NCBI GenBank assembly: GCA_031384695.1
Contig: JANNAV010000271.1
Coordinates: forward strand, 1 to 24,825
Length of the DNA stretch: 24,825 bases
From: JANNAV01 sp031384695
GTDB taxonomy: Bacteria > Pseudomonadota > Alphaproteobacteria > Rhodobacterales > Rhodobacteraceae
Direction: 5' to 3'
Position 1 is the stretch's first letter; each line of letters starts with the position of its first letter. The notes under the pieces are model-generated. The model was not told the DNA's origin. It did no database searches and was given only the letters and a program-made list of their open reading frames with translations. Below are positions 22,831 to 24,825 of the stretch, in pieces. A program made the position numbers and the translations under genes.

Positions 22831-24744
22831 TCAGACCGAGGGTTCAGGCTCCAACCCGGTTTTTCGCGCCCGGCCCCGGGTTTTCGGAATGGCCGCCAAC
22901 CCCGGCGTGCCGCTGCCCGCATCCGCATTGCCCACATCATCATCGTCACCGTTCAGCACCTCACCCGCGATCACCTTGCGGATCTGATCGCCGGTCAGCG
23001 TCTCGTATTCCAGCAAACCTTTGGCCAACCGCTCGAAATCCTCAGCCTTCTCGATCAGAATCCGCCGCGCCGTCTGATAGCCATCCTCGATCAGGTTCCT
23101 GACTTCGCTTTCGATCAATTCCTTGGTCGTCGCCGAAACCGAAAACCCGCCGGTGCTGCCACGATACCCGTCATGCGCCTCGGAGTAATCGACGCTGCCC
23201 ACCTTGTCCGACATCCCCCAGCGCATCACCATCGAACGCGCGAGGCCCGAGGCTTGCTGAATATCGCCCACCGGGCCCGATGAAACCCCCTCTTCGCCGT
23301 ATTTGATGATCTCGGCCGCCTTGCCCGCCATGGTCATTGCGATGCGCTGCTTGGCCTCGTCCTTGAACATCTGCAGCTTGTCCATTTCCGGCAGCGACAC
23401 CACCATCCCCAAAGCGCCACCGCGCGGAATGATCGTGGCCTTGTAGACCGGATCGCACTTGTCAAGGTTCATCCCGACAATCGCATGCCCCGCCTCGTGG
23501 TAGGCGGTCTTTTCCTTCTGATCATCCGTCAGCACCATCGAGCGGCGCTCGGCCCCCATCATCACCTTGTCCTTGGCGCGCTCAAACTCGTCCATCGTCA
23601 CGAAGCGCCTACCCACCCGCGCCGCCATCAACGCCGCCTCGTTCACCAGGTTCGCCAGGTCCGCGCCCGAAAAGCCGGGGCAACCGCGCGCGATGATCCG
23701 CAGATCGACATCAGGCCCCAGCGGCACTTTTCGCGCATGCACCGTCAGGATTTTATCACGGCCGCGGATATCGGGGTTCGGCACATGTATTTGTCGGTCA
23801 AACCGCCCGGGGCGAAGCAGCGCCGGGTCCAACACATCCTTGCGGTTGGTCGCGGCCACGATGATCACGCCCTCGTTCGCCTCGAACCCGTCCATTTCCA
23901 CCAAAAGCTGGTTCAGCGTCTGTTCGCGCTCGTCATTGCCGCCGCCGATGCCCACCCCGCGCGAGCGGCCAACCGCGTCAATCTCGTCGATGAACACGAT
24001 GCAGGGCGCGTTCTTTTTCGCCTGCTCGAACATGTCACGCACCCGACTGGCACCGACACCCACGAACATCTCGACAAAATCCGATCCCGAGATCGAGAAG
24101 AACGGCACCCCCGCCTCGCCCGCAATCGCCCGCGCCAGCAGGGTTTTACCAGTACCCGGAGGGCCTACCAGCAACGCACCCTTCGGAATCTTGCCGCCAA
24201 GCCGCGAAAACTTCTGCGGATTGCGTAGAAATTCTACAATCTCTTCAAGCTCTTCCTTCGCCTCGTCGATGCCGGCAACATCGTCGAACGTCACCCGGCC
24301 CTGCTTTTCCGTCAGCAGCTTGGCGCGCGATTTTCCAAAGCCCATCGCCCCGCCTTTGCCGCCGCCCTGCATCCGGTTCATGAAGAAAATCCAGATACCG
24401 ATCAGCACGATGAACGGCAGCCACAGACTGACCAGTGACAGAATGCCCGACTGCTCCTGCGCCTCGGCCCGCACTTCGATGCCTTTGGCGATCAACCGGC
24501 TGGTCAACTGATCATCCTTGGGCGCAATGGCCGCGTATTTGGTGCCATCCTTGCCCGTCACCAGCACCCGCTCGCCGTCCAGCGTCACCGAGGCCACATC
24601 GCCCGCCTCAACCTGCGCGATGAACTCCGAATATGAGACCGTCCGCGACGCCTGCGTGGTGGCCCCGCCATTGAACATTTGGAAAAGCGCCAGGATCAGC
24701 AGAAACAGTACGACCCAGAATGCGATATTTCGTGCGTTGCCCAC
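22831..24744 (-). CDS. ftsH: ATP-dependent zinc metalloprotease FtsH
   Basis: The 637-residue membrane AAA+ protease degrades misassembled membrane proteins and unstable regulators. It has two N-terminal transmembrane segments (about 8-24 and 101-122) flanking a periplasmic domain, Walker A GPPGTGKT (194-201), Walker B IVFIDEID (249-256), second region of homology RPGRFDR (311-317), and the zinc protease motif HEAGH (416-420). The C-terminal tail (about 600-637) is variable and basic, ending in EPEPSV. The start is GTG at 24744 with AGGAG about 7 bases upstream. In related genomes tilS usually precedes ftsH; that side is outside the window. It ends at a clear terminator. Confidence 0.97.
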   Translation of the reverse strand: MGNARNIAFWVVLFLLILALFQMFNGGATTQASRTVSYSEFIAQVEAGDVASVTLDGERVLVTGKDGTKYAAIAPKDDQLTSRLIAKGIEVRAEAQEQSGILSLVSLWLPFIVLIGIWIFFMNRMQGGGKGGAMGFGKSRAKLLTEKQGRVTFDDVAGIDEAKEELEEIVEFLRNPQKFSRLGGKIPKGALLVGPPGTGKTLLARAIAGEAGVPFFSISGSDFVEMFVGVGASRVRDMFEQAKKNAPCIVFIDEIDAVGRSRGVGIGGGNDEREQTLNQLLVEMDGFEANEGVIIVAATNRKDVLDPALLRPGRFDRQIHVPNPDIRGRDKILTVHARKVPLGPDVDLRIIARGCPGFSGADLANLVNEAALMAARVGRRFVTMDEFERAKDKVMMGAERRSMVLTDDQKEKTAYHEAGHAIVGMNLDKCDPVYKATIIPRGGALGMVVSLPEMDKLQMFKDEAKQRIAMTMAGKAAEIIKYGEEGVSSGPVGDIQQASGLARSMVMRWGMSDKVGSVDYSEAHDGYRGSTGGFSVSATTKELIESEVRNLIEDGYQTARRILIEKAEDFERLAKGLLEYETLTGDQIRKVIAGEVLNGDDDDVGNADAGSGTPGLAAIPKTRGRARKTGLEPEPSV

Positions 24745-24825
24745 GAAGCCACTCCTATTTGCGCCGACAGGCCCCGGATCGGGCGAGTAACGGCTGTTAC
24801 TGTTAAGATAGAGATAAGTTGGGCC
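24745..24825 (-). promoter_or_regulatory. ftsH leader with a short palindrome
   Basis: The 81-bp upstream stretch to the window edge holds the inverted repeat AGTAAC (24786-24791) and GTTACT (24796-24801) separated by GGCT. Before it is an AT-rich segment (CTTATCTCTATCTTAAC on the minus strand). The palindrome is about 40 bp upstream of the GTG and is a candidate operator or mRNA hairpin. A heat-shock sigma-32 promoter was looked for; CCCGATCC is only a weak match. Confidence 0.35.

Overview
The window is high-GC chromosomal DNA, with GC-rich third codon positions, whose gene content and order look like a Rhodobacteraceae (Rhodobacterales, Alphaproteobacteria) genome. This assignment rests on protein style and synteny recalled from memory: fhs, chorismate mutase and folD together; gcdH divergent from a LysR gene; ArgP/ArgO; YebC with a TIGR00282 phosphoesterase; and a DUF2793 protein. 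I found 20 complete protein genes and no rRNA, tRNA or CRISPR array. No transposase or integrase gene is visible. No gene-free stretch exceeds 300 bases.

Layout. (1) 1-1600: a 110-bp palindromic repeat, then a COG0523/CobW GTPase, then two GC hairpins. (2) 1594-5228: a LysR gene and an FAD-dependent amine/amino-acid oxidoreductase on the minus strand, 14 bp apart, divergent from glutaryl-CoA dehydrogenase. (3) 5229-7730: a second copy of the 110-bp repeat, a 15-bp-arm hairpin, an orphan fibre-like DUF2793 protein with an internal duplication, and a heptamer tandem repeat. This is the most accessory-looking part. (4) 7725-10212: a DMT permease and an ArgO/LysE exporter, divergent from an ArgP-like LysR whose stop codon lies inside another repeat. 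(5) 10399-14768, all minus strand: phosphoesterase, DMT permease, SLC13 permease, YebC. (6) 15011-18862: a ligase-associated Lhr-type helicase and the PdeM phosphoesterase, with a membrane LytTR regulator converging on and overlapping pdeM. (7) 19002-21990, minus: fhs, chorismate mutase, folD, a one-carbon folate operon. (8) 22124-24744, minus: ftsH, a clear terminator, then a MOSC-domain protein.

How the genes may work together. gcdH with the LysR and oxidoreductase pair points to amino-acid or polyamine catabolism ending at crotonyl-CoA. ArgP and ArgO form a basic-amino-acid sensing and export pair. Fhs and FolD interconvert formate and folate-bound one-carbon units. Helicase and PdeM are half of the usual four-gene ligase-associated DNA repair set; the ligase and exonuclease are not in this window.

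I see no convincing new multi-gene system. The most novel material is non-coding: two small families of dispersed palindromic repeats, one of which supplies the C-terminus of a regulator. The orphan DUF2793 protein and the membrane LytTR protein overlapping pdeM are the next best leads.
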